Positions 16,284 through 24,777 are shown, numbered from the stretch's first letter. The stretch: 45,096 bases of DNA from Lachnospiraceae bacterium (GCA_028721415.1 JAQYIU010000050.1:1-45096); one strand, 5' to 3'. A program made the numbers and translations. Notes: a model not told the origin generated them from the sequence alone.

Positions 16284-16406
16284 CCTGCCTGCCTTATTAT
16301 GCGTTCTTTAATTGTCCATGTTCACAGTTGGCGAAAGAAAACTCCATAACTTGCCAGAAAGTCGTCTGCGATTCATACTATAGGTATCACGCCTGTTCAT
16401 AAAAAT

Positions 16407-16444
16407 ATGGCAGCGATTTCATGCAATGCATGAATCCCTGCCAT
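16407..16444 (-). terminator. Terminator of the CaCA exchanger gene
   Basis: ATGGCAG...CTGCCAT with an inner GATTTCATGC / GCATGAATC stem; on the minus strand followed by ATTTTTATG. It lies about 50 bp beyond the exchanger stop codon. Confidence 0.75.
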
Positions 16445-16490
16445 GATCGGTCAAGCCGTTGTCTGTTTTGCCGTCTGTCCTACTGTCTGT

Positions 16491-17408
16491 CTATCTCAAA
16501 ATAATAAAAGCAGTATATACCACATAACAGGTGAGACATGCCATGCCTTCCCAACGTTTGGTTTTTTGACCGGTAATAACAAAAATTGTGACGATAAGAG
16601 ACACAGCAATGAGAATGATCGTATCAACCAGAAGATCGCTGGCTACATGGATTGGTGTGAGAACAGAAGTTGATCCCAGAATAAACATAAGATTAAAAAG
16701 GCAACTTCCCACAGCATTTCCAAGAGCAATGCCCGGTTCCCCCTTTCTGGCTGCCATAACAGAGGTCACTAATTCCGGTAAAGAAGTACCGATGGCTACA
16801 ATAGTAAGTCCTACAAGTGCGTCACTCATTCCTAGAGAGCGAGCGATAATGCTTGCATTATTGACAACCAGCTGCCCCCCGATGATAACAGCACCTAAAC
16901 CAAGAACGACAAAAACGATGCTTTTTGGAATTGGCATGACTTCTACTGATGTTTCCTCCAGACGGTTTTCCATCGCTTTTTTTACGACAATAAATAGATA
17001 GATCATCATACCTGCCAATAAAATCAGTCCGTTTAAGCGACTGATATTTTTATCAAAAATCATGAGAAAAAGAAGTCCTGTTATACCTAGATTCCACCAT
17101 AAATCTCTTTTTACGATTTCCTTTGGAGAGTCAATCGGACGAATGATGGCTGCGCAGCCGATGACGGTTAATAAATTGAAAATATTAGATCCGATGACAT
17201 TTCCAAGAGAAATATCACTGCTTCCGCTAAAAGCGGCAGTGATGCTTACAGCTGCTTCAGGCGCACTGGTTCCCATGGAAACCAGAGTAAGTCCGATGAC
17301 AATGGATGGGATTTTCAAAGCTTTTGCAATGGAAGAAGAACCTTCCACAAAAAAATCAGCACCTTTGATCAACAGAACAAAACCAACTAACAGTAATAAA
17401 TATTCCAT
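16491..17408 (-). CDS. CaCA-family cation exchanger under Mn2+ riboswitch control
   Basis: A 305-residue YrbG-type calcium/cation antiporter with about 10 membrane helices. The two alpha-repeat motifs are visible: GTSAPEAAVSITAAFSG followed by LGNVIGSNIFNLL, and GTSLPELVTSVMAARKG followed by LGNAVGSCLFNLMF. These line the cation-binding site (acidic residues in APE and PEL). The longer frame begins at 17483 inside the riboswitch terminator; ATG 17408 with GGAGGAGCT is the true start. Family members exchange Ca2+ or Na+, but the yybP-ykoY riboswitch in the leader implies that Mn2+ efflux is the physiological task here. Monocistronic, with its own terminator. Confidence 0.88.
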   Translation of the reverse strand: MEYLLLLVGFVLLIKGADFFVEGSSSIAKALKIPSIVIGLTLVSMGTSAPEAAVSITAAFSGSSDISLGNVIGSNIFNLLTVIGCAAIIRPIDSPKEIVKRDLWWNLGITGLLFLMIFDKNISRLNGLILLAGMMIYLFIVVKKAMENRLEETSVEVMPIPKSIVFVVLGLGAVIIGGQLVVNNASIIARSLGMSDALVGLTIVAIGTSLPELVTSVMAARKGEPGIALGNAVGSCLFNLMFILGSTSVLTPIHVASDLLVDTIILIAVSLIVTIFVITGQKTKRWEGMACLTCYVVYTAFIILR

Positions 17409-17465
17409 AGCTCCTCCTGTCTGTGCATTCGCACGAATAAAATTTCTCTGAATGGTACAAAAAAA

Positions 17466-17600
17466 GAGACCATTATCGTACACAAAAAATACGATAAAAG
17501 TCTCGTTACATACAAAAAACGTTGCTGTATATTGTCCGGCTGTAACAGCGTGATGACGAACAATATAACACTCTAAAAGTGCTAACTACTCCCTAATATC
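17466..17600 (-). promoter_or_regulatory. yybP-ykoY (Mn2+) riboswitch with terminator platform
   Basis: Minus-strand order: TTAGGGAGTAG (17596-17586), a hairpin arm, then ATTGTTCGTCATCACGCTG...CAGCCGGACAAT, and a closing CAGCAACG at about 17527-17520. The GGGAGTAG box, the UCGUCAUCAC internal loop facing CCGG, and the two stacked stems are the conserved core of the yybP-ykoY Mn2+ aptamer. Next comes a strong hairpin, GAGAC-ttt-ATCGTA / TACGAT-aatg-GTCTC (17504-17466), followed by T8: the expression platform. By analogy with the family, Mn2+ binding should prevent termination and switch the exchanger on. Confidence 0.85.
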
Positions 17601-17608
17601 AAATTCAT

Positions 17609-17635
17609 ATTATAGTATGGCCATTATACTGTCAA
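17609..17635 (-). promoter_or_regulatory. Promoter upstream of the Mn2+ riboswitch
   Basis: Minus strand TTGACA (17635-17630), followed by TATAAT at 15 bp (17614-17609) or TAATAT at 17 bp. It lies immediately before the aptamer. Confidence 0.65.
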
Positions 17636-17715
17636 GTAAAAAAGAAATTTTTGGATAATTGTTCAATAATAGCCATGTTTGTCCTGAAGTTTTTTGGCAA
17701 TCTTTTTATGCTTCA

Positions 17716-17744
17716 TTGACATTGTTGATAAAACATAGGATAAT
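17716..17744 (+). promoter_or_regulatory. Promoter of the REC-GGDEF-EAL gene
   Basis: TTGACA (17716-17721) and GATAAT (17739-17744) with a 17-bp spacer, 41 bp before the ATG. Confidence 0.7.
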
Positions 17745-17785
17745 AATAAAAATTAAGAAAATCCCAGTATAATGTGAGGTTTCAT

Positions 17786-20700
17786 ATGGAGAAAACGAAA
17801 AATGCCAAATTGAATATTTTAATTGTTGATGATTCGAAGATCAATCGGACTCTTCTGAAAAATATGCTGGAAGATGAATTTGCTATTTTGGAAGCAGCGG
17901 ATGGAATGGAAGCAATTAATGTTCTCAATAACTATCAGGATGATGTGGCATTAATTCTTCTGGATATCATCATGCCACGATTGAATGGCTTTGAAGTGTT
18001 GGAAGTGATGAATGAAAGACATTGGATTGATGAGATCCCGGTTATGATTATTTCTGGAGCAGATTCCTCGGATTATATTAAGAGAACCTACGATCTGGGA
18101 GTCATGGATTATATTAATCGTGACGCATCTCCTGTGATTATTCGAAAAAGAGTAAGCAATACGATTCGGCTTTTTTCCAGACAAAAAAAGATGCTTCGAC
18201 TAATGCAGATTCAGAATGAAAGGCTGATGGAACAGAATCAGAAGATGCAGTATATTGATGAACTGACAGGATGTCTGAACTTTGAAGGATTTAAACTGAA
18301 GGCTCTTAAAGCACTCACTGAGGAGCCGGACAGGAAATACGCCATTGCATTTGGAGATATCAAAGGATTTAAGTTTATCAATGAAGAATTTGGGTATGAA
18401 ACCGGAGACCAGCTGATCTGTCAGTGGGCAGATATCATAAAAAATGATATGAAGTCAGGAGAATTCTGTGCCAGGATATCAGCAGATAATATGGCAGTAT
18501 TGTTAACATATGAAGATCCGCAGAAACTTGCTCAGCGAATTCAACGGAAAAATGATATGATCAGAAATTATCTTAATAGCGACAACCGCAAATATGAAGT
18601 TGAGGTCGCTGTGGGGATTTATCTTCTCAGTGAGAAAGATTATGAAAAAGGAAATATCAGCCGGATGCTCGATTGTGCACATATGGCTCAGAAAAGCGTG
18701 AAAAACAAGAGCGGTGTCAGAATACTCTTTTACGATGACGATTTATGGAAAAAACAGGTTCGGGAGAAAGAAATCTGTCGTTACCTGCGAAGCTCCATGG
18801 AACAACACCAGATCAAAGTCTGGTTCCAGCCGCAATTTGATTATGCAAATGGAAAAATAATTGGAGCGGAAGCCTTAAGTCGTTGGGAACATCCTACTCT
18901 GGGAGATATTATTCCGGGAGAATATATTCCAATCCTTGAAAAAAATGGATTGATTTTTGAGTTTGATAAATTTATCTGGGAAGAAAGCTGTAAATATACA
19001 AGGCACTGGATGGATTTATATGGAAAAATGATTGCTGTTTCTTTTTCGGTCAATGTTTCCCGGCTTGATGTGGGGGATATGGACTTTTATGTGGAACTGG
19101 AACGGCTGGTCGAGAAATACCAGATTCCGAGAGGAAAACTCCATCTTGAAATTACAGAAGGTTCCTATATGAATCGCCCGGATAAAATGATAGAAGCGGT
19201 CACTCATTTACAAAACATGGGATATGTCGTAGAAATGGATGATTTTGGAAGTGGATATTCTTCATTGAATATGCTGAAAGATCTGCCGGTGGATATTTTG
19301 AAGATCGATCTTCGTTTTCTCGATGATGCCCATAACAGTTTTCGAGGAGGGATGATTCTGAATTCTGTCATTCGAATGGCTCAGTGGCTGGATCTTCCGG
19401 TCATTGCAGAAGGTGTGGAAACCAGAGAACAGGCCGATTTTCTGAAAAATATGGGTTGTAATCTGATGCAGGGATATTATTTTTCTCCTCCGCTTCGGAC
19501 AGAAGAGTTTGAATCTTTTCTGAAAGCAGCTGTGGTAGAGTCTGTTAAATATAATTTTCAGGGAGATGGCCTTTGTAATATTTCGGAATTTCTTGATACC
19601 CGAAGTAAAAGTTCCTTCATATTTAACGATTGTATCGGAGGAGCTATTTTACTGGAATACAGCGAAGATATAGTAAGACCGATTCTGGTGAATGATGCAT
19701 TTTTTGAAGTGATTGGCATTGAACGGGCCAAATGTTCCCAATATAGCAATCATTTAATTGCCTTTTTTGATCCCAAAAATGCACAGATTGCGAGAGAAAC
19801 ATTGCGGGAAGCTGGAGAAAAAAGAGTTTCTTCCTGTGAATTGTATGTGAATGACAGTAAACGATGGGTTTTCTGCTCTTGCCGATGTATTTCATCAGGA
19901 ACCAAGGGACAGGTCATTTTTGCTCTTGTGGAGGATATGACCAGTCATCATCAGATGGAAGAAGAACTGCGCTATCTGGAAAAAGAACAATGGTGGAAGC
20001 AGACCATGTACCAGAAACTGGCAGAACTTCCGGGAATGATTACGTATGATTATGATCCGGCCAATGATCGATGGAGTATTCACGCAAGCTTAAAACAGGG
20101 CGGAATGAAAGAAATCGTCGTAGAAGAATTCTTTGAACATCTTTATGAACAGAGTTGGCTTCATCCCGACAGTGCCAGATGTTTTGGAGAAGAGCACAAG
20201 AAAGCTCTGGAAAAAACAGTCAGTGGGGTTGTAGAATTCAAAGGAAGATTTTTCGGAGAAGACTATCGCTGGATGCGTTCTTATTATACCAGTGTTGCTG
20301 ATGAGAATGGAAAAGTATACCGTATTGTAGGGCGGGCAGACGATATTGAAGACGATGTACAGATGACAGAAATCTGGAAAGATAAAGCGCAAAAAGACAC
20401 CATGACAGATCTGCTCAACCATGATGCTTCCAGACAATATATCGAAGAAGCACTGAAAAAATATGGAGGCGGCACTTTATTGATGCTGGATGTTGATGAT
20501 TTTAAGCAGGTAAATGATGTGCTGGGCCATCTCTATGGAGATACCTTCCTTCGGAATGTGGCAGATGCCATTCGAAGCCAGTTCCGCAAAGGAGATATTC
20601 TCGGACGATTTGGCGGTGATGAATTTATCATGTTCATGCCGGGGATAAAAGATGCTCTCCTTGCAAAAAAACGGGCACAGAATGTTCTTACCAAAATCCA

Positions 20701-20911
20701 AGCCATTTCAGTACCGGAACTGGAAAATATCCGTTGCAGTATCGGGATTGCCATTGCCGAATCTGGAGGTATATCTGCAACAGAACTATTTCTGCAGGCG
20801 GATAACGCTCTTTATTATGTTAAACAAACCGGAAAAGGTAATTTTGCTATATTCGATGAACATATTGAGATGAAACCGAGAGTAGATATGATAGAAACCG
20901 GAAGAATATAA
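17786..20911 (+). CDS. Hybrid c-di-GMP response regulator: REC-GGDEF-EAL-PAS-PAS-GGDEF
   Basis: A 1041-residue cytoplasmic protein; ATG 17786 after GAGG is preferred over the in-frame GTG 17774. REC domain about 8-130: acidic DD at 15-16 and phospho-acceptor D60 in LILLDIIMP. The usual switch Lys-Pro is replaced (YINRDASP). A first GGDEF-like domain (about 155-300) has the degenerate motif SADNM and is probably inactive or sensory. The EAL domain (about 325-565) is complete: E362-A-L, NVSRLD, EITEGSY, MDDFGSGYSSLNML, ILKIDLRFL, AEGVETREQA. Two PAS-like segments follow. The C-terminal GGDEF is intact (943-947) with an I-site RKGD five residues before it. It could thus both make and degrade c-di-GMP. 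No adjacent histidine kinase. Confidence 0.9.
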   Translation: MEKTKNAKLNILIVDDSKINRTLLKNMLEDEFAILEAADGMEAINVLNNYQDDVALILLDIIMPRLNGFEVLEVMNERHWIDEIPVMIISGADSSDYIKRTYDLGVMDYINRDASPVIIRKRVSNTIRLFSRQKKMLRLMQIQNERLMEQNQKMQYIDELTGCLNFEGFKLKALKALTEEPDRKYAIAFGDIKGFKFINEEFGYETGDQLICQWADIIKNDMKSGEFCARISADNMAVLLTYEDPQKLAQRIQRKNDMIRNYLNSDNRKYEVEVAVGIYLLSEKDYEKGNISRMLDCAHMAQKSVKNKSGVRILFYDDDLWKKQVREKEICRYLRSSMEQHQIKVWFQPQFDYANGKIIGAEALSRWEHPTLGDIIPGEYIPILEKNGLIFEFDKFIWEESCKYTRHWMDLYGKMIAVSFSVNVSRLDVGDMDFYVELERLVEKYQIPRGKLHLEITEGSYMNRPDKMIEAVTHLQNMGYVVEMDDFGSGYSSLNMLKDLPVDILKIDLRFLDDAHNSFRGGMILNSVIRMAQWLDLPVIAEGVETREQADFLKNMGCNLMQGYYFSPPLRTEEFESFLKAAVVESVKYNFQGDGLCNISEFLDTRSKSSFIFNDCIGGAILLEYSEDIVRPILVNDAFFEVIGIERAKCSQYSNHLIAFFDPKNAQIARETLREAGEKRVSSCELYVNDSKRWVFCSCRCISSGTKGQVIFALVEDMTSHHQMEEELRYLEKEQWWKQTMYQKLAELPGMITYDYDPANDRWSIHASLKQGGMKEIVVEEFFEHLYEQSWLHPDSARCFGEEHKKALEKTVSGVVEFKGRFFGEDYRWMRSYYTSVADENGKVYRIVGRADDIEDDVQMTEIWKDKAQKDTMTDLLNHDASRQYIEEALKKYGGGTLLMLDVDDFKQVNDVLGHLYGDTFLRNVADAIRSQFRKGDILGRFGGDEFIMFMPGIKDALLAKKRAQNVLTKIQAISVPELENIRCSIGIAIAESGGISATELFLQADNALYYVKQTGKGNFAIFDEHIEMKPRVDMIETGRI

Positions 20912-21165
20912 TACGAAAAGAGATAATATAAGGTGAACCGAAGTCTAGACATGATGAAAAGTTGCCTCTACCCGGTGATCTTTTTTTAAAAGCAAAATTG
21001 AGAAAAAAAGGAAGAACCCTTTTAGAAGAAGGTTACCATGAAGTTGTTCAGAAAAAGAAGTAGATTGGTAAGATTGTCCAGACGATAAATGTCAGTGAAC
21101 TGATAGTGCAGGAGTGGCTTGCAGAAAGTGTGAGTGATACACGGTAGTATTTCAAACAATTATAA
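20912..21165 (+). other. Gap with a possible decayed reading frame
   Basis: No intact gene. One plus frame, beginning near 20954, reads a run rich in Lys and Leu (KLRKKGRTLLEEGYHEVVQ), is broken by a TAG near 21061, and continues VQTINVSELIVQEWLAESV to TAG near 21145. This could be a relic of a small gene. I do not recognise a family, and chance cannot be ruled out. Confidence 0.25.
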
Positions 21166-21166
21166 A

Positions 21167-21212
21167 AACGTATCAGATAGAGCTTTGTTGGAACTCTATC
21201 TGGTACGTTTTT
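21167..21212. terminator. Bidirectional terminator overlapping the BlaI-like stop
   Basis: AACGTA-TCAGATAGAG / CTCTATCTGG-TACGTT, followed by T-runs on both sides (TTTTTTT on plus, TTTTTATAA on minus). The stop codon of the minus-strand gene lies inside the right arm. Confidence 0.8.
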
Positions 21213-21576
21213 TTCTTTTGTCCAGATAATCGGACAGTCGATCTAATTCTTGTTGGTTATCGATCTGTTTCAGAATCTCGTCAAAGAGGCAGCGAATCAT
21301 ATCGTCGGAAGATTGGTTGTCGGTAATCTGAGATAACAGCCATTGTTTTTTGGACATAGTTGGGGTGAAGATTCGAGTATAATTTTTGGTGGTTTGTTTG
21401 AGTCCTGCCACCTCGATCATGTTTTTCTTTAAAAGTGAATTGATAATAAGGTGAATATAGCTGTCTTTCCAGGTTTTATCTGTACTTTGTTCTATGATTT
21501 CTCTGGGAGAGAGTGGCTCATCAGAGGCCCAGAGTAATTCCATAACTTCGGCTTCGCTATTCGTTAATTTGATCAT
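21196..21576 (-). CDS. BlaI/MecI/CopY-family transcriptional repressor
   Basis: A 126-residue winged-helix repressor. LTNSEAEVMELLWASDEPLS is the family opening (helix 1), with DKTWKDSYIHLIINSLLKKN as recognition and wing. The family's Thr-Val-Thr-Leu pattern is changed here (SYIHLII), so the target site is probably different. Residues about 80-120 form the dimerisation helices. BlaI-type repressors are usually cleaved by a BlaR1/MecR1 membrane protease encoded next door; no such gene, beta-lactamase or copper ATPase is present. It may control genes elsewhere or itself. It is divergent from the small RHH gene across 259 AT-rich bases. Confidence 0.8.
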   Translation of the reverse strand: MIKLTNSEAEVMELLWASDEPLSPREIIEQSTDKTWKDSYIHLIINSLLKKNMIEVAGLKQTTKNYTRIFTPTMSKKQWLLSQITDNQSSDDMIRCLFDEILKQIDNQQELDRLSDYLDKRKKRTR

Positions 21577-21835
21577 GGCGTTCCCTTTCCTGTGTCATCT
21601 GTTGATATCATCCGTATGATTCTAATTATAATTGTGGATCTCAATGCAAATATTTCCACTGAAATAAAAAGTTCATTTTGTACTTATATTATATATTATA
21701 CACCCGATTTTATAAAATGCATATACATAATATGCGTATACAACATAAAATGCATTGAAATTTCACATTATTTTATGTTATAGATTTGGTTCTTCAATTC
21801 AATTTATAATATAATAAAAAATCGAGGTTACTACA
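21577..21835. other. AT-rich divergent intergenic region
   Basis: No gene seen. It contains two copies of ATAAAATGCAT (about 21713 and 21747) around ATATACATAATATGCGTATAC, which could be operator half-sites for either flanking DNA-binding protein. No clear promoter pair was assigned. Confidence 0.35.
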
Positions 21836-22015
21836 ATGGATAAATTAATAATCAGACCAAAAGAAGATACGCATGTTACGATGACAATCCGTATTGAAAA
21901 ATCAATACAGGAACAGTTTAATGAGTTATCTGCCAAAACAAATCGTTCCAGAAATGAGTTGATTTCAATTGCTCTTCAATATGCGCTGGATAATATGGAA
22001 ATCAGTGAAAGATAG
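21836..22015 (+). CDS. Small ribbon-helix-helix (CopG/Arc-type) protein
   Basis: A 59-residue protein too short for standard ORF cut-offs. It reads MDKLIIRPKEDTHV, then the beta strand TMTIRIEKSI. A helix with QEQFNELSAKTNRSRNELIS and an ALQYALDNME helix complete a classical ribbon-helix-helix dimerising DNA-binding domain. ATG 21836 is preceded by ATCGAGGTTACTACA (SD GAGG). Such proteins act as small repressors, often in mobile elements or as antitoxins. No toxin gene adjoins it: the next 140 bases are noncoding, and then comes the FMN riboswitch. Target unknown. Confidence 0.7.
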   Translation: MDKLIIRPKEDTHVTMTIRIEKSIQEQFNELSAKTNRSRNELISIALQYALDNMEISER

Positions 22016-22110
22016 GTATAAAAAATATAAGAATATTATACATAGTTATCATTAGTTTTGAAAGTTAAAATATCCCACTGGGATGAATACGTGAATACTG
22101 TAAAAAGAGG

Positions 22111-22139
22111 TTGTAGAAACCTTTGTAATGAGTTATAAT
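22111..22139 (+). promoter_or_regulatory. Promoter of the FMN riboswitch transcript
   Basis: TTGTAG (22111-22116) and TATAAT (22134-22139) with a 17-bp spacer, ending 19 bp before the aptamer. Confidence 0.7.
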
Positions 22140-22157
22140 GGATATAATAAACGAATA

Positions 22158-22287
22158 GATTCTTCGGGGCAGGGTGAGATTCCCGACCGGCGGTATTCAT
22201 TCTCTGATGAGATGTAAGCCCGCGAGCCGTTGAGGCATGATCTGGTGTGATTCCGGAGCCGACAGTATAGTCTGGATGTGAGAAGAA
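22158..22287 (+). promoter_or_regulatory. FMN riboswitch (RFN element)
   Basis: All conserved blocks are present in order: ATTCTTCGGGGCAGGGTGA, ATTCCCGACCGGCGGTA, a variable P3 arm, AGCCCGCGAGCC, a variable arm, GATCTGGTGTGATTCCGGAG, CCGACAGT and the closing GATGTGAGAAGA. This is a complete RFN aptamer. It normally precedes rib biosynthesis genes or the riboflavin transporter ribU. Here the first gene downstream is an FGGY-family kinase, and no rib gene is seen in the window. Confidence 0.95.
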
Positions 22288-22384
22288 GGCATATATTTCT
22301 TTTTTTCTGATAGTATGTCAGAATAGATTATTTTAGAAGAAAGAGCTCGCAACTGAGAACTTTCTGATAATATTGATAATCTTT

Positions 22385-22419
22385 CCCTCCCGAATTGATT
22401 TGGGAGGGTTTCTTTTTTT
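22385..22419 (+). terminator. Terminator downstream of the FMN aptamer
   Basis: CCCTCCC-gaattgattt-GGGAGGG followed by TTTCTTTTTTT. It is the expected OFF structure of the FMN switch. It ends about 68 nt before the kinase ATG, with no obvious second promoter in between. Confidence 0.85.
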
Positions 22420-22486
22420 CACAAAAGTAATAAGATATCATTTCGTTTCAGACAAATATGGATTAGAAAACAGGAGGAAGAAGAAC

Positions 22487-24031
22487 ATGAGTCAGTATTA
22501 TCTTGGATTTGATGCAGGTACTCAGAGTGTGAAGGTGGCTGTGTATGATGAGAATATGAATTGTGTCGTATCATCCAGTTCACCAACGACATTGACGTAT
22601 CCGGAACCGGGATGGGTGAATATGGATTGCGATGAATATTTGGCGCTGACCTTGAAGGGGATGAAAGATTGTTCGGATAAGATGAAGGAGAGTGGTCTGG
22701 ATCCGGCAGCGGTAAAGTCGATCATGGGAGATGGAATCATCTGTGGAATCTGTGGTGTGGATGTAGATGGCAATGCGATTACTCCTTATGTAAATTATCT
22801 GGATTCGAGAACGGCAGAAGATGTGGAACGGATCAACAGTTGGGATTTGGATATCTGGGGAAAAGAAACTGGTAATCCGGAAGCTAATTGTATGTTTCCG
22901 GCAATGTTTGCCCGCTGGTTTTTGAAGAATTCCCGTGAGTTTCAGGAGCGGGGTGTGAAATTTGTTCATGATGCCCCATACGTATTAGCTCATCTGGCAG
23001 GTCTGAAGGCGGATGAGATGTTTATTGATTGGGGTACGATGTCCGGATGGGGACTGGGATATAAAGTGGAAGAGAAATGTTGGTCCACAAAACAGCTGGA
23101 ACTTCTTGGCATTCCGGAATCCATGATGCCAAAGATTGTGAAACCATGGGATATTGTCGGACATCTGACTGATGAGATGGCTGAAAAGACAGGATTTCCG
23201 GCAGGTATTCCTATTTGTGCCGGTGCAGGTGACACTATGCAGTCCATGATCGGGAGCGGCAATATGAAACCGGGACAAGCGGTGGATGTGGCAGGAACCT
23301 GTTCCATGTTCTGTGTTTCTACCAGCGGAATTATCCCGGAATTGAGTCAGAAAGGTGCAGGACTCATCTTCAATAGCGGAACTTTACCGGATACTTATTT
23401 TTATTGGGGATATATTCGTACCGGCGGGCTGGCTCTTCGCTGGTATAAAGATAATATTTGCAGACAGGAGAAAGATGGAGATTATTACCAGGTATTAAGT
23501 GCACAGGCAGAAGAGATTCCTGCCGGTTCCAATGGAGTGTTGTTTCTGCCGTATTTAACAGGAGGAACCAATGATATTAAAGATGCCTCCGGCTGTTTTC
23601 TTAATATGACCATGGATACCAATCAGGCGGTGCTCTGGAGAGCCGTGCTGGAAGCTATTGGCTATGATTACATGGAGATTACCGAGTTATATCGATCTGC
23701 AGGAATTGATCTCAGCCGGATCACAATCACAGAAGGAGGAAGTCGCGACAAACTCTGGAACCAGATGAAAGCAGATATGTTGAACAGTCAGACGATAACT
23801 TTGGAGAATGCTGCCGGAGCGGTTATGACAAACTGTCTGTTTGGAGCCTACGCAGTAGGGGATATTATTGATCTGGAGAGTGCAATTAACGAGAATCTTC
23901 ATATTAAAATGATTTGTGAACCGGAGCCGCAAACGCATCAGTTTTATCAGGAACAATATGAGTTAAAAACCCGTCTTGTGAAGAAAGAACTGGTGAAGGC
24001 TTTTCAGACTTTAAAAATGATACGTCGATAA
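22487..24031 (+). CDS. FGGY-family carbohydrate kinase (xylulokinase/ribulokinase-like)
   Basis: A 514-residue sugar kinase of the FGGY/ASKHA fold. ATG 22487 has an AGGAGGAAG SD; the longer frame starts inside the riboswitch terminator. The N-terminal domain has the phosphate-binding LGFDAGTQSVKVAVYD, and PEPGWVNMDCDEY is typical of xylulokinase relatives. The inter-domain region has the conserved AGAGDTMQSMIGSG with the catalytic Asp. The C-terminal FGGY_C domain contains LPYLTGGTND, then a region VLWRAVLEAIGYDYMEI, and the adenine-binding TEGGSRDKLWNQMKADML. It phosphorylates a pentulose, polyol or similar sugar; which one cannot be told. It is a single-gene unit apparently controlled by the FMN riboswitch, which is unusual for a sugar kinase. 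Confidence 0.85.
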   Translation: MSQYYLGFDAGTQSVKVAVYDENMNCVVSSSSPTTLTYPEPGWVNMDCDEYLALTLKGMKDCSDKMKESGLDPAAVKSIMGDGIICGICGVDVDGNAITPYVNYLDSRTAEDVERINSWDLDIWGKETGNPEANCMFPAMFARWFLKNSREFQERGVKFVHDAPYVLAHLAGLKADEMFIDWGTMSGWGLGYKVEEKCWSTKQLELLGIPESMMPKIVKPWDIVGHLTDEMAEKTGFPAGIPICAGAGDTMQSMIGSGNMKPGQAVDVAGTCSMFCVSTSGIIPELSQKGAGLIFNSGTLPDTYFYWGYIRTGGLALRWYKDNICRQEKDGDYYQVLSAQAEEIPAGSNGVLFLPYLTGGTNDIKDASGCFLNMTMDTNQAVLWRAVLEAIGYDYMEITELYRSAGIDLSRITITEGGSRDKLWNQMKADMLNSQTITLENAAGAVMTNCLFGAYAVGDIIDLESAINENLHIKMICEPEPQTHQFYQEQYELKTRLVKKELVKAFQTLKMIRR

Positions 24032-24144
24032 TTAATATTCTCATAAAATTTGTTTGTTAAAAAAGCGATTTTCTTAAAACATTTGTAATATATCTTTAAA
24101 AATGCTATAATACAAATTGATAAGATTTTATAGTGGAGTATATT

Positions 24145-24777
24145 ATGAATGTCAGAAGAAAACTATTTGTATTTTTGTTTATGATAATGTGCTTTCTGCC
24201 AATCTGTTCTATAAAGGCAGAGGCGAAGAAAATTTATACAGGGAATGCCAGAGTGGACTGTGCAGCAGAGAAGATTATCAAACGTTGCACAAAGCCGGGT
24301 ATGAGTCGACGTCAGAAATTAAAATCTGTTTATACATACCTGGTAAAGGCGATGAGATATTCCCACAGTACCGGTCATACTCGGGTTCATGTCATTAAAA
24401 AAGAGATTAGAAAGTATCGAAAATCATCGGTGATGATGCTTTCTTCGAAAAAGATAAGATACAGCTCCCAATTTGCATCTGATTATGCCAATCTTCTTAC
24501 ATTGCAGGGAACCTGTAAAGATATGTCAGGAGTATTCTGCATCCTTGCCAATCATCTGGGATATCGCGCCGGATATGCAAGAGGACGGTATGTGAGAAGC
24601 AACGGTTCTTCTACGGAACATTGGTGGAATTATGTTGTGATTGATGGAAAGAGATATTATTGTGATGTACAGGCTGCCAATGACAGTTGGGACAGGCATC
24701 ATTCCATGTCTGCAGTGAGAAGCTTCTACTTGAGAGATAAAAAGAGTCGTGGCTGGAGAAAGCATCACAGAGGTTGA
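24145..24777 (+). CDS. Secreted transglutaminase-like domain protein
   Basis: A 210-residue protein; ATG 24145 follows GGAG (an in-frame GTG at 24133 overlaps this SD). The signal peptide is about residues 1-27, with hydrophobic FVFLFMIMCFLPICSI and cleavage after KAEA. The mature part has the papain-like triad of transglutaminase-core proteins. Cys is in GTCKDMSGVFCILANHLGY, His in STEHWWNYVVIDG, and Asp in RYYCDVQAAND. It probably acts outside the membrane on proteins or wall peptides; in bacteria this fold is often a protease rather than a cross-linker. The C-terminus is very basic. Monocistronic, followed by a terminator. Confidence 0.8.
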   Translation: MNVRRKLFVFLFMIMCFLPICSIKAEAKKIYTGNARVDCAAEKIIKRCTKPGMSRRQKLKSVYTYLVKAMRYSHSTGHTRVHVIKKEIRKYRKSSVMMLSSKKIRYSSQFASDYANLLTLQGTCKDMSGVFCILANHLGYRAGYARGRYVRSNGSSTEHWWNYVVIDGKRYYCDVQAANDSWDRHHSMSAVRSFYLRDKKSRGWRKHHRG

